64,000 nt of DNA from NCBI GenBank assembly GCA_033816765.1, contig CM066287.1, positions 3,348,001 through 3,412,000 of the forward strand, given 5' to 3'. This document shows, one piece after another, positions 19,958 through 33,700 of this stretch. The first letter of the stretch is position 1. Each line of letters starts with the position of its first letter. The notes under the pieces were generated by a model, which saw only the letters and a list, made by a program, of their open reading frames with translations, ran no database searches and was not told where the DNA came from. Made by a program: the position numbers and the translations under genes. This DNA is from Nothopassalora personata (taxonomy: Eukaryota > Ascomycota > Dothideomycetes > Mycosphaerellales > Mycosphaerellaceae).

Positions 19958-21770
19958 ATGTTGCTACATCAAATCTTCGAGCACCAGGCAGCGCGATCCC
20001 CGACTGAGACTGCAATCGACAATGGGACCAAGACCATTAGCTATGGAGAACTCAACAACTCCTCGAACACTTTGGCTGCTTATATTGAGTCACGTTGGGG
20101 CAATCGATCCGGTGTCATCGCTTTGTGTCTGGAGAAAGAACCTTTGCTGATCAGTGTCGTTCTCGCCGTGCTTAAGGCCGGATACGCCTGGGTGCCGCTT
20201 CAGATCGACGCACCGAGAAGTCGCTTGCAAAAGATTCTGGAGGTGGCGAAGCCCGTGTGCATATTCGCTGTAGCATCCACGTTCACTAAGGTAGATGGCC
20301 TGGGCGATGTCATTCGATTGGACGATCCTGTGGTAGCAGAAGCACCAGCGTTGGCTCGTGGATCGAGCGGAAATACTCAGCCATCCGACCTATGTCACAT
20401 CTTATTCACGTCCGGTACTACCGGAACTCCAAAGGGGGTGATGATTGCACATCAAGCCGTGGTCAACAACGTCCAAGTTCTGGTGAAAATAGTTGGAATG
20501 GATCACAACACGAGGACACTGCAGTTCGCGCCTTACACGTTCGACATCTTCGGTCTCGATCTGTTTATGACCTTTGCCGTGGGAGGCTGCCTTATCCTTG
20601 GAGAAATGGAGAACATGATGAGCGACCTCACCGGTTTCAGCAATCATAGGAGAGTCAGCTACGCACAGCTCACGCCGACCATCATTTCCCAGCTCCACCC
20701 CGAGCGAGCGACGACCCTACAGACCTTGGTAAGCTCTGGCGAGCCGCTCACCACAGACATCATCCGCGCATGGGCGCCACGTGTCGCATTTTTCAATGCA
20801 TACGGGCCGACGGAAACGATAGTCTGCACCGTGCAGCGGATCACCCCATGCTCTCCACCAGAGCCGCGTGCGATAGGCGGTTCAGTACCAGGAGCCGATG
20901 TGATCTTAGTGCAGCCAGACGGCACCAGCAACGTGGAAGTAGAAGCGGTTGGTGAGATCTGCGTAGCAGGTATTCAGGTGTTCCGAGGCTACCTCGGTGA
21001 CCATGACAGCTCCCCGTTCTTCCTTCGTTCTGGCCAAGTCTTTTACCGCACAGGTGATTTGGGCGTGTTGAATATAATGCCCAATGGGTCAACGACGATC
21101 TGTTTGCTTGGGCGACGTGACAGGCAAGACAAGATCCACGGCGTGCGAATCAATCTGGAAGAAGTTGACGGATTATTGCGAAGTAATGGTGCCATTGAAT
21201 ATTGCGTCACGCTGATACCCAAGGCGGGTCCTGCTGCCAAACGACTGACGGCTGTGTTGTCTGTGAAAAGCAGAGATGGCTGGGAGCAGCAGCCAACTCA
21301 ACTAGAGGAATTAAAACTGCTCCAGCCTCGTGTGTCGACACATCACGGGCTCCTCGAAGCAACAAGGTCGTCGATCGCTCAAGAATTGCCCCCTCAGGCG
21401 CTTCCAAGTAGCTGGTTTGTCATCGATCGTTTCCCATTGACGACTTCTGGGAAAATTGATCAATCCCGTATCAGGACATGGGTAGAGGCGATGGACACAG
21501 AGACCTATTCGCGTTACATCAGATCCTGGTCGGTCGGCGTTGACAATCACGATGGCCCAGGAGAGTTGGAGCACCATCTCAAAAGGCTTCTCAGCAGAGC
21601 CACTGGCCTACCGGCTAGCGATGTTGACTTGCACGTTCCGCTGATGCAGACAGGCCTGGACTCCATAGGAATCTACAAGCTGGTGTCTATCGCTCGCTCG
21701 GAAGGTCTGCACCTCACTGTGCAGCAGATTCTGAGAGCTGGTTCTATCGGCAAGCTGGTGGGCTCACTGA
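19958..21770 (+). other. NRPS initiation module A1-T1
   Basis: The synthetase begins directly with an adenylation domain, so no condensation domain precedes residue 1. Aligned by eye to the gramicidin A-domain pocket, the specificity positions read roughly D-I-L-Q-V-S-A-V-C-K. I cannot translate that into an amino acid. T1 carries TGLDSIG, with Leu in place of the second Gly but the attachment Ser present. Confidence 0.7.
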
Positions 21771-24700
21771 ACAAGGTTGGGCCAAGTGAAATTACGAGAA
21801 AGCCAGGCCGTGCTTTTGATCTCATCCAATGCTCCAAGGGCGTTAAGTCCTTGATCGATTCCGCTGCAAAGCAGTGCGGCACTTCTGTCGACGATATTCA
21901 AGACGTGTACCCTTGCACACCAACTCAGGCTGGGATAATGGCATTGGCAGCGAGACATGAAGAATCCTATATCTGCAAAATGACTTTCGAGTTGTCAGAG
22001 AAGACGGACACGATGAGACTCCTCCAGGCATGGGAGCTTCTACGCCACAACAGGCCGATTCTGCGAACGCGCCTGATTTATGGCCCTGATGCTGTTGAAC
22101 TCTACTCGGCAGTAATTTCCACGAGCGCTTGCTGCCATTCGAAAGACATTGGCGCTCCAATGACATTTGGCGATGACCTTTGCCGTGTCAGGGTCAGCCA
22201 TACACCCACTCAGCGACTGTTCGAACTGGAAATCCACCACTGCTTGATCGATGGATGGACGAAAGAGCTTCTCATTCTCGACCTGAAGCGCCTCTACGAC
22301 CGCAAACAATGCCACCTGGTGAATGTTCCCACTCACCGAGATTTTGTAGCTTATCGTGCAACTTCCCAAGAGGACCACCACGTTTCATTCTGGGCAAGCT
22401 ATCTGAGCGACTGCCAACATACCGCATTAGTATCGAGCTTTCCTGACCGCTTCAATCGACCTGTTCCACAACATCGTCTGGTTACTCACTCGGCGCCAGA
22501 CCTTTCAATTTCGCTCATGGTCCGTAAGCATAATGTGAAAGCCACAACGATCATACATCTGGCCTGGGCACTCACGCTTGCAAAATCTACAAATACCTAC
22601 GACGTGCTGTTTGGAGCAACCCTGTCGGGTCGAGATACAGCAATGGAGGGTATCGAGAATGTCATGGGTCCGACAATTACCACTGTGCCAGTCAGACTAC
22701 GCTTGCAGCAAACACTCCCCGTGAGCGAGCTACTGCAGCAGCACCACCGTGCTTCAGTCGATGTGATTGCTCATCAGCACTACGGCTTGCAGAACATTGC
22801 AAAGATTGGGCCAGACGGTGAACGAGCGTGCTATTTCGATTCGTTACTGATTATCCAGCCTCCTAACACATTGAACGACGAGGTACACGAACTAATGACT
22901 GAGCGCGAGACCTCTGGAGGTGAGACGTTGAGAACTTATCCACTTTCTCTGGAGATTGTCCTTGGAAGATCTGAAGGTATCACCATACGTGCGCATTACG
23001 ACGAAATGTTGATTGATGCCGCAAGCCTTGGGCATGTGCTGGAGGTGTTCAAGGCAAGCTTGTCCTACATCTATAGCAGCGATGTGAAGTCGTCGATTGA
23101 CGATTGGATGCTACTCGATGTTGCAGGCTCTGCGGATCCCCGATTCATTCCCCGTTCGAAGACAGCGGAACAAGGGCTGCCCGAGGATGTTCAGCGCTCC
23201 AAGCAGACAACGCATCACGAGAGCGAAGCTATGTTACATTTGAAAACTGCGTGGTCGGACATCCTGGGTGTCCGGACTGTCTTCAGATCCTCCGATCACT
23301 TCTTCAAGGCCGGAGGAGACTCTTTATCATGCATCAGATTAGCTCTGGCCTGCCGACGCAGAGGCTGGCGAATATCCGTTGCCCAAATCTACGAGAACCC
23401 AACGTTGGAGGCAATGGCGGCGGTGATGACCATTTCCCACGAAGAGGACTTGAGCGGGTCTCGAGCCGTTCGCAGCCCCCAGGTAGAAAAGCCTCACGCA
23501 TTCTCATTGCTGGAGGACAGCGACGTCAAGGAGATACTGCACGAAGTGGCGATCGTCTGTCGAATACAACCCGACGACATCGAAGACCTTATGCCAAGCA
23601 CACCCTTTCAACAAGGTCTTGCTGCAATTGATCTGCAATTGAGAGGGGCATACATGGCAAAGTGGGTATTTGAGCTTCCACTATCAACGGACTTGGTTCG
23701 CTTCAAGCGAGCAGTGGAAAGGGTGATTGAAGCAAATCCTGTACTGCGGACCACGTTCGCGCATACATCCCTTGGTACCCTTCAGGCTGTTCTCGCACCC
23801 GAGACATGGCGCAAGCGTCCTCCGATTGATGCCAGCTCTGAACCACATCGTGAGCTTGAAGGCAACTTGCACCTCCTTCATTATGCCGTCCACTCTGACC
23901 TGAGACAAGACACGATCACCTTTGAACTCGCAATACATCACATCTTATATGACCAGTGGGTCATGCAGTGCGTGTTGGACGACATTGCCTTCAACTATGA
24001 GCACCCTGGCGGGGAGCGTCCCGGCAGACTGCCATACGCAAAATTTGTGGAACATCTCGTGCGCTCGGCAAAAGACGCTACAGACTCGGTCGATTTCTGG
24101 CGTCAAGAACTGGCCGGCGCAGAAGTGATGGACGTGCAGCTACCACATCATCCTGCCGCATCACACAAGACTGATGCTGTGGTCGAGTGTAGAGAGAGCT
24201 CAGCGAGTCTCCGGGCACTTTGCAAGAGTCTTGCAGTGACACCAGCTGCGATTGGTGCAACTTGCCTAGCGCTGCTTTTGTCAAGACACTGCAAGTCGTC
24301 AGATGTGACGTTTGGGCTGACCTTCTCAGGACGTAACATTGCTGGACTCGAGGACGTCTTCGGCCCAACGATCTCCACTGTACCGTTAAGGACGCAAATG
24401 TTGCCAAATCAGAGTGATGCTTCGCTGATTCAATCAGTCCAGAGCAAGATCCGAGCGTTAGAAGAGCATCAACACATCGGGCTGCAACAGATCACCAAAG
24501 CTGGTGGCCGCGGTCCAATAAATGCCTGTGATTTCCGGGTAATCCTAGTCCTGCAAGAAGAGCGCATCTCATATCCAGCTGGATCAGACAGCTTGCAGAT
24601 GACAATTCGCGAGGACAAGACCTTCATGTCGTTGAACTACGACCTGGTATTTATTTTAATTACCTCCAAGTGTACAGATCACATGAGATTTCGTCTGGAG

Positions 24701-27700
24701 TATTGCTCAGACGTTGTGAGCAAGGAAAAAGCACGCGATCTGCTCGATCTCATGGTGGAGATGGAACGCCGTCTAACCCTCACGGAACACTCTCCCAGCT
24801 TCGAAAACAGTGTCTCTCAGGATCCGAAGCAAGGAAAGATGACGAAGACTCCAGAGCCTGTTCCGGTCCCACCATCCGACGACGCTGATATCAGAGACGC
24901 GGTAAAGGAGTTGTGGGCTAAAGTGTTGGGCGTGCCCGCTCAAGACATCAAAGGGACCGACACCATGACAAGACTTGGTGGTGATTCCGTAGCATTGATC
25001 AGATTTGTCTCTGCAGCTCGCAAAGCTGGGATTGCGGTGAAAAAGGGCTCCCACATTACACCACGCATGACTTTGTCAGAGATGAGTGCAGCGATAGCAC
25101 AGGCCTTGCCTGATGCTCCTCCCCGAGAAGGCTTCGCGCCGGCACCATTTTCGCTAATGCAAGGCATGCCCATGGAAGACTGCATCAAGGACGCGGCCAA
25201 CAAGTGCAACGTCCCGCGAAATGCCATCGTTGATGTGTTCCCGTGCACACCTCTCCAGGAAGGCTTCATGGCATCGAGCTCCTTAGAGCCAGGTGCGTAC
25301 TTCTTACAGAACTGCTACTGCATATTAACCGAAGTACATGTGGCACGACTGAGAAGTGCTATCGAGGAGGTATCGCGATCGGAACCATTGCTCCGCACAC
25401 GTATCTTCATCAATGCACGGCACGAGGTAGTCCAGGCTGTCGTCAATGAGTCCGGCCCATCATTCAGTGTGGACGACGGCCATCGCACGCTAGATCAATT
25501 CCTGCAACACGACCGGGAGCGTGTTTTCGATTATGGATCGCCGCTTACCAGGTTCTCCTTGGTGATCGATGCACGCCTGCAACATTATCTGGTCATCTCT
25601 CAGCATCATAGCGTGAGCGACGGCTGGTCTTTGCAGCTTACTCTGCAGGCATTGCGGAGCGCTTATGCGGGAGCGGTCATTAAAAACAGTTCGTCGCTCC
25701 AGCAATCAATGCCCGAGTTTGTCAGATTCGTGAAAAGCGTCCAGGAGTCAAGAGAGGCCGCAAAGTTTTGGCGAGACTATCTGGCCGGCGCAGAGGAGAC
25801 GAACTTTCCCGTTAAAGCGCACAAGGGGATCTTCAATGCGCAGAGCTGGAGCAAATATACTTGTTCATGCCCCGAAACGTCGATTGCATCGCTTCCTGTC
25901 GTTCTTGAAGCAGCATGGGGTCTGGTCATAAATCGACACTCTAACCATCAGGATGTCACTTTCGGCGTGGTGCGCTCTGGTCGGATGGCTCCTTTGGCTG
26001 GCATCGAGGGGATGATAGGTCCAACTATTGCGACTGTGCCTCGAAGGCTCAAGCTTGATCACAATATGCGGGTCTGTGAGTTCTTGGCAGCGCTCCAAGC
26101 CAAGTCGGACGCAGCTACGCCATTCGAACAGTATGGCCTATCCAGAATTGCTTCACTTGGTGCAAGCGCTCGTCGGGCTTGCAACTTTCAAACAATGTTA
26201 GTGGTACAGCCCAAAATTCAAGCTGCCGAAGATTCCACAGCAGATGAAATCATGCTCGAGCCAGTAAACATCGAGACGATGTCTGGCACCCATGCGATGA
26301 TCGTTGATTGCGAGCCTTGCGCTAACGGAGAGCTGGTCATTCAGGTCAACTTTGACTATGCTAGCGTGCCTGCGGACCTGGTGCAGAAGGTCATCAATGA
26401 CTTCGTCTTGGCCATCGCACAGCTATCAAGTATGCCAAGCTTGACGCTAGGCGATGTGACCTCGCGCGATGCTGAGACTGAAGGGCTCCTCGTGCCTTCA
26501 GATACCGTGAACGGCGTCCGAAGAGACAGTCCGCATGAGCACTGGCCATCCCCAGCATTACTTGCAGCCCAAAAGATCAGCAGGACAGGTTCCTCACAGC
26601 GAAGTGTTCCGGAGGACAACTCCACAATCCTGAAGAACATGTGGGCAGACGTTCTGGAAATGGATGCTACCGACATTAGCACTGACGATGACTTTCTCAT
26701 GCTAGGCGGAGACTCCATCTCTGCCATCAAGCTTGCTTCACGGGCACTGGCTCAGGGTCTGACGCTCCCTGCCCGATCGATCCTACAGCAGCCTGGGTTC
26801 ATGGCGATGCTCGGGATCGTGACAGAAGCTGAGTCTGCTGCAACCACGTCGAAAAACGTCAGCAGACCCGAAGACGGTGATACTGCAGACTGGTTATCTC
26901 AGATCCGGAAGTCGTACGAGCTCCTTGAAGAAATAGAAACCGTCTTCCCCTGTACTCCGTTTCAGACGAATGTCATGGCTCTGACGATGCATGATAGCGG
27001 GCTGTACACCGCAACAGAGACCTTCCGATTGTCAAAGTCGACCAATGTGGCTCGATTTCAAGAAGCCTGGAACACGGTATATCAGCGACATGAGCTATTG
27101 CGGTCTCGTGTGTTTCAGATTGTGGATGGCCGTGGTGACATGAAGCTCGTCCAAGCCATAATGAAAATTGGATCCTGTCCGTGGGAGGTCTCGTACTCTG
27201 AGCTTCCTGTTCGAGAGCAGCAGGACAGCAACAGGACCGTGATCGAGAGTACCCCTTTCGGGAAACCCTTGGCTCGATTTCGCCTGATCGAAACTCCCGA
27301 AGCCGTGACATATTTCCAACTGATCCGACACCATGCGACGTATGATGCTTTCTCGACGAAAATGATATGGGAAGATCTCCAATGTGCATACAACGGCGGT
27401 GTTGTGCCGCCCAGACTGTCATTCCAAGTATACGTGGATCATGTCATCAGTGCAGATACCGAAATGGCCCTAGACTTCTGGCAGAAGGCGCTCGATGGTT
27501 ACACTGGCGAGCACTTCCCTGGTGCAACGCAGAAGAGATCTCCAGGGACCAGTCCTGTGGTCTCCACGCGTTTGGAAGCTTCAATGCCCGCATCTGCTGC
27601 AGCCAGCAATTTCAGATTTTCCACGATCGCTCGAGCGGCCTGGATGTTGACTCTAATGGCTATAGATCGATGTCCTGCTGAAGAATACGACATCTCATTT

Positions 27701-30700
27701 GGGACAGTAGTGTCTGGGCGAATGGATCCGTTGCCAGGAATTGCAGACGTTGCGGGTCCCACCATCTCGACCGTGCCTTTCCGCCTCAAGTTCAGCGCGG
27801 ATCTCAAGACCGGGGACTATCTTGAAGCCGTTCACAGTCTCGATGGAGCAATGTCAGGCTTCGAGTACATTGGGCTTCGTGAGATAGGACGGTTGAGCCC
27901 GACAGCAAAAGCAGCTTGTCAGTTCAACAACCTGCTCGTCATCCAGACGCCCGAGGGCCAGTGGAGCGACGACATCGCACTCTGCCAGGAAGTTGGCACA
28001 GACACCATGGACGCCTCATACCCTCTAGTTGTGGAGTGCACGCCTGTCGTTATCTCAGGTAGCACAACTGTCAGGCTTGATCTTACAGCGCAGGAGCATA
28101 GTCTGCTGAAGGAAGAAGCTCAGGCTGTGCTTCGGGTCTTCATCCGCATGATCCAGCTGCTGAGCCTCGCTAAACATAGACATGAGGCCGTTTCGGCATT
28201 GGCCAAGTATGCCACCACTCACGAAGACTACAAGATGATGGCAAGCTTCAACGATCATCAAGACGATCCTCAAGATTATTGCCTTCACGACCTCGCCGCG
28301 AGAAATTTGAGGCTCATGCCTTCCAGCATAGCTGTACATGCTCACGACCGCGATCTTACATATTCGGAGTTAGACTTGACTTCAGCAGCGCTCGCAAATC
28401 ACTTGCGGAAATCCTGTAGCTTGGGTCAGGGAAGCCTCGTCCCGCTGTACTTCGAGAAGTCGAGCTTCATGGTCATCGCCATGATCGGCGTCATGAGAGC
28501 GGGCGCTGGTTATGTGCCTCTCGACCCAGCCCATCCTATTGCCCGAGTGAAAGATATAGTTGCTCAGTGTCAAGCCAAGTTGATCCTGGTGTCGCCAGAG
28601 CAAGGGAAGAAGGGATTGGCGGCCGCTTGTGGTGTTGAAACTCTGGTTGTCGACTCGTCGCTTGTAAGACATGCTTGTCGCAGCGCTGGTTCCGGAGCCA
28701 ACCACTCTTGTGCGACACCTGACGACGTGGCATATGTGATATTCACCTCGGGAAGCACTGGTAGACCGAAGGGCGTGGTCATGCAGCACAAGAGCGTTGC
28801 TCGCAGCATGCTTCAATATGACCGCGTCTTTGGATTACGAAAGCTGAGTCGATTTCGTACACTGCAGTTTAGCTCCTACACATTTGATGTTTCGGTTGCA
28901 GAGATATTCGCCACCCTGGCATTTGGGGGCACGGTATGCGTACCGCGAGAGGAAGACCGAATGAATGACCTTCCGGGCGTCATTCGCAGCATGGCAATTG
29001 GAGTCGCCTTCGTTACCCCAACAGTGGCCAAATTGATCCAGCCTGAAGATGTGCCGGACTTGGAAATGCTCATCACTGCTGGCGAAATGCTGCCTTCATC
29101 ACTGTCTAGTGTCTGGCTGGCCCAGGGTAGCACCAAGCTGTTCAATGCCTATGGACCAACGGAAACGTCGGTCCACTGCACAGCAGCACTTGTCCACGAG
29201 AATACACCTTTCCGCACCATCGGCTTTCCATTTGGAGGCCAATTGTGGATCGTCGATGCTAACGACCACGATGCACTCCTTCCTGTGGGCTGCGTTGGTG
29301 AGCTCGTTGTCTCTGGCGGGACAATGGCACTAGAGTACCTAAATAATCCGGAAGCCACCGCCAAGGCATACATTGAAGATGTCGCGTGGCTCACGAACCA
29401 CTCGTCCAGACGGATATACAAGACTGGTGACCTGGCGAGGTATAGGTCCGATGGGTCTATTGAGTTCTACGGGCGCAGAAACAACCGCCAGGTGAAATTG
29501 CGTGGCTTTCGAATTGAGCTGGACGAAATCGAGGCGGCGCTTCATGGTCTGGTCGGTAACAAGTGGTTCAGAGATGCAGCCGTGGAACGGCTCATGGCTG
29601 GCTCGACTGACTCGCTGGTGGTGTTCTTTCTTGCAACCAGTGAAACGACCACATCGGATGCTGCGCACCTTCTGCTTCCCATCTCTGACATCAGCCCCAA
29701 CCTCAAAAGGGTCATCAGATCAGCCATTATATCCTTGAAAGGTCTTCTGCCACAATACAGCATTCCTTCATTGTTCCTACCCATACGATATTGGCCGCTC
29801 ACAACTGCGGGCAAGATTGACCGAAATCTACTTCGCCGGAACGTAGAGTCATTGTCAAATGATGAATTATACGATTACCGTGATCTCGAGGATGAGTCTT
29901 CTGTCGAGGACGACGTCGTCATCGCTGGGGAGGAGCCGGACCAGGCTTCGTCCAATTGCGAAGCTTTGGCAGTATTGGAAGCAGCGGAGGAGCCTGTGAA
30001 GACTGGCGCAGAAATGGTCATCTCAATTTGGCGCAAGGTGTTCGAGCTTGGGGAAGATTACATCCCCAGAATGGATCATGACTTCTTCAACCAGGGAGGT
30101 GACTCGGTCTCAGCGATCTCGCTTGTCGGTCACCTCCATCGCCAAGGCATTCGCATGTCTGTCGCCGAGATTTACACAGCTCGGACTCTGGGAAACGTGA
30201 TCGACCTTGCATCGGCATCGAAGGCTGACGTGAAGTCCAGCACGCCGCGTGCAAGTTCGCAGCCCTCTCGCTTCTCTCTGCTGCCGGTAAGCGGTGCGGA
30301 GCTTGATGCTGCCATGCGAGAACTGTCTTCAGAACTGGAGCTCAGCCTGGATCTCATCGAAGATGCATACCCATGTCTCCCCTTGCAAGAAGGTATTATG
30401 TTCCTGAGCGAAAGAGCGCCTGGAGCATTCCATGGACGCATCCGCCTCCTTATGCCCCGACGATTGGACGTGCAAAGACTTGGAGCAGCGATGCAAGCTT
30501 TGGTCGAGCGCCATGCTATCCTGCGTACACGCATTGTCTTTCACAGTACTATGGGCAGCGTTCAAGTGGTGCTTCGAGCCAGCACAGATGTCGTGACGAA
30601 TAGTCATGATGAAGGCGAACATGATGGGGAATCGCTCTGCTTCGGATACGGCAAGCCGCTCTGGCATCACGCGCTGGTGGCGCACGAGAGCAGGACGTTT

Positions 30701-33700
30701 CTGGAGCTTGATTGCCATCATTCCATATATGACGCCTGGTCGCTATCGCTGCTCTCTCGGGATCTCGCCCACTTGTATCGCTCGGCTGGGACTGAGCTCG
30801 GCCGTGAGATTAGCTCGTTCACAGAAATGGTCGCGCATTGTACGAATGCAGGCAACAAATCCGCTGCGCTGGCTTTCTGGGAGGACTACTTGAGGGGTGG
30901 CTTCATTTCCGATTTCCCGAATATGTCAGGTCACGCACATGACAAGATCCGTGCTACAGAATATCGGGTTAGAGTCCTGCAACTCGACTTGAAAGGCATG
31001 ACGAAAGCCGTGCCGGCAGCAGCAATACTCGTCGCCGCATGGTCGTTGGTGGTATCAAATCACTCCGCGTCGAATGATGTTTGCTTTGGTCTCCTCCTCT
31101 CAGGACGGAATGCTTGCATTAAAGGTGTAGAGGACATGATGGCGCCCACGATCAACACCGTCCCATTCCGAGCAGCATTAGGGTGCCAAGCCACTATGAC
31201 TATTGGCACGATGCTGGACCAGGTCCAAGCTCACATGACAAAAATGATACCGCATCAGTTCATGAGTCTCGACCGGCTGCGAAAGATGCTCACTGACGGA
31301 CAAGCGGATTTCGGAAGCTTGCTGTCGATACAATCCGAGACGGGTGATGGGGAGGGCAGCGAGTTCGGGATCCATCCTGTTCCCACAGAGGGTGAGCATG
31401 AGCCAGCAATCTTTGGGGAGCCATATCCACTGTTTCTTGAGGCAAAGATTGACAAGATAACTGGGACAATCACGCTGGGCGCTCAATATGACCCCGTGAT
31501 CCTGCCTACAGATCAGCTGCATCGAATTCTTGAGCAGTATGAAACCGCCATTCGAATGTTCGCCGACAGAAGCTTGGGCGGAACGACCCTACTCCAAAGT
31601 CCACATCTTTCTGATGCTGATCGGAACCTTCTGCAGAACTTAGCTGGTCCAACTGTGGAGCGTGTCGACCAATGCGTGCATGATCTGGTCGAAGAGATTG
31701 CTCGATCACATCCTCAGCATGAAGCGGTCGAGGGCTCCAATAGCTCTTTGACGTATGGAGAGTTGAGTCGGAAATCCGACTCTTTTGCCATGCATCTCGA
31801 GGTCATGCACGGGAAAATCGAACTCGGTGACAGCATTGCTGTGTGGATGGAAACTTCTCCAACTGCAATCGCGGCCATCATGACTATTATGAAGCTCGGA
31901 GGGTGTTATGTGCCGCTCGACAGTCGAATTCCACTGTCTCGAGCGGAGTACATTATTGAAGACATTCGCGCTTCTATCATCCTGGTGTCGCAAGAGAAGA
32001 ATGACATTGCCCAGCGACTCGCTGCCTCTTTGAAGAGCAAGGGCAAGACAGTGCAAGTCGTGGTGGTCGAGCAAGAGCTGGCAAAAATGCGGATTTGCTC
32101 AGCAGGACTGACAAAGAGGATTGCAGTCAAAGCCAGCGATCTGGCTTACATCATTTACACCAGCGGCTCGACTGGGAAACCAAAGGGCGTGATGATGGAG
32201 CACTGGGCGCTGACATCGACCGTGAAAGAACAAGCCAGAACGTATGGATTCGACATGTCCACTCGCATGTTCGGCTTGGCTAACCTCGGATGGGACCCAA
32301 GTCTCCTGGAGATCTTTGCCATACTCTCACATGGCGGCTGTCTGTGCATTCCGAGTGACTCTGAGCGAGGCGGATGCCAGGAATTGGTCGATAGCATCAA
32401 CGCACATCAGGCAGATCAAATCAGCACTGCTCCCGCTGTCGCCTCTCTCATTGACCTTCGCAAGACCCCCGGCGTCCAAGCAATTAGCTTGGGCGGAGAG
32501 GTTCTTCGAAATGAGAACATCATCAATGCATCTGAGGCGAATGTGCGTCTCTTCAACATTTACGGTCCGAGTGAAGCTTGCATCGACTCCATCGTCCATC
32601 GTGGCGTTGTTCCCGGAGTCAGTCCACACAACATTGGGAAGCCTATGTCTAGTCAGGTGTGGATCGTACATCCAGACTTTCCACAGAAATTAATGCCACC
32701 TGGTTGTCCTGGAGAAATTGCACTGTCTGGGCCTCTTGCGCGTGGGTATCTGAACGACGAGGAGAAAACGGCACGGGCGTTCCTGCATGACTGTCCATTT
32801 GCGTGTCCCGTGTACCTGACCGGTGATTTGGCTCGATTCAGCACAGATGGCTCCGTTCATTTTCTTGGGCGAAAAGATCGACAGATCAAGATGAATGGAC
32901 AGCGGGTTGAGCTGGGCGATATCGAAAGTGCCGTAAAGGAGATCTACATCAACCATAATGTGGTAGTGGACTATTTTGCTGTGCCTCCTGGCAGCAATAG
33001 GAAAATGCTTGTCGTGTTCCTGTGTCAGACAAATTCGGCGTCTCTGCCGAGCACAAGATCAGCGGCCATCGTACCGTCCGCCATTCCGGTCGTCATCGAG
33101 AGGCAGCTTTCGCCCAAGAGCAGCGAGTTTCAGATTCTACAACAGCGTCTTAAACAGGCCTTGCCAAGATATATGGTGCCACGAGTATTTGTCGATGTCA
33201 CACACATTCCGTTGTCAAATGCGGACAAGGTAGACCGCAAGCTACTCCAGGCGGCGTACCACGAGTGGCAAGCCGATGCGAAGATTGCGAGAGTCAACAG
33301 TGACAGTGGGACTCTGTCTGCATGCACGGATGCGGTTATCGCAGAGCCTCTGCAGAATGGCGGTGGTATGCTGCCTCATAGTAGCTCACCTATAACCATC
33401 GTTGAAAAGGCTCTGCGGACCGCCTGGGCTTTGGCAGTTGGGTGTGATCCGAACAGTATCAGTCGGGAAGACGACATCTTCGACCTCGGTGCCGACTCTC
33501 TGGCCACCATCAAGCTGACAACCTACGTCCGCAAAGCGGGCTACAAGCTGTCCATTGCCGATGTGTACAGTCACCCTACACTGGCGCAGATGGTAACTCT
33601 CGTCAGATCGAGCAAGGACGACAACATGGCGTTCAACGATCGTGCCATCAATTGCCCCGCACCGTTCTCACTACTACCAGCAGCTATACGTGACAAGATG

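Noticed and set aside
21830..28240. Epimerization domains among the condensation-like domains
   Set aside because: Each has condensation-type surroundings and none shows typical epimerase motifs downstream of the His motif; I read all six as C-type.
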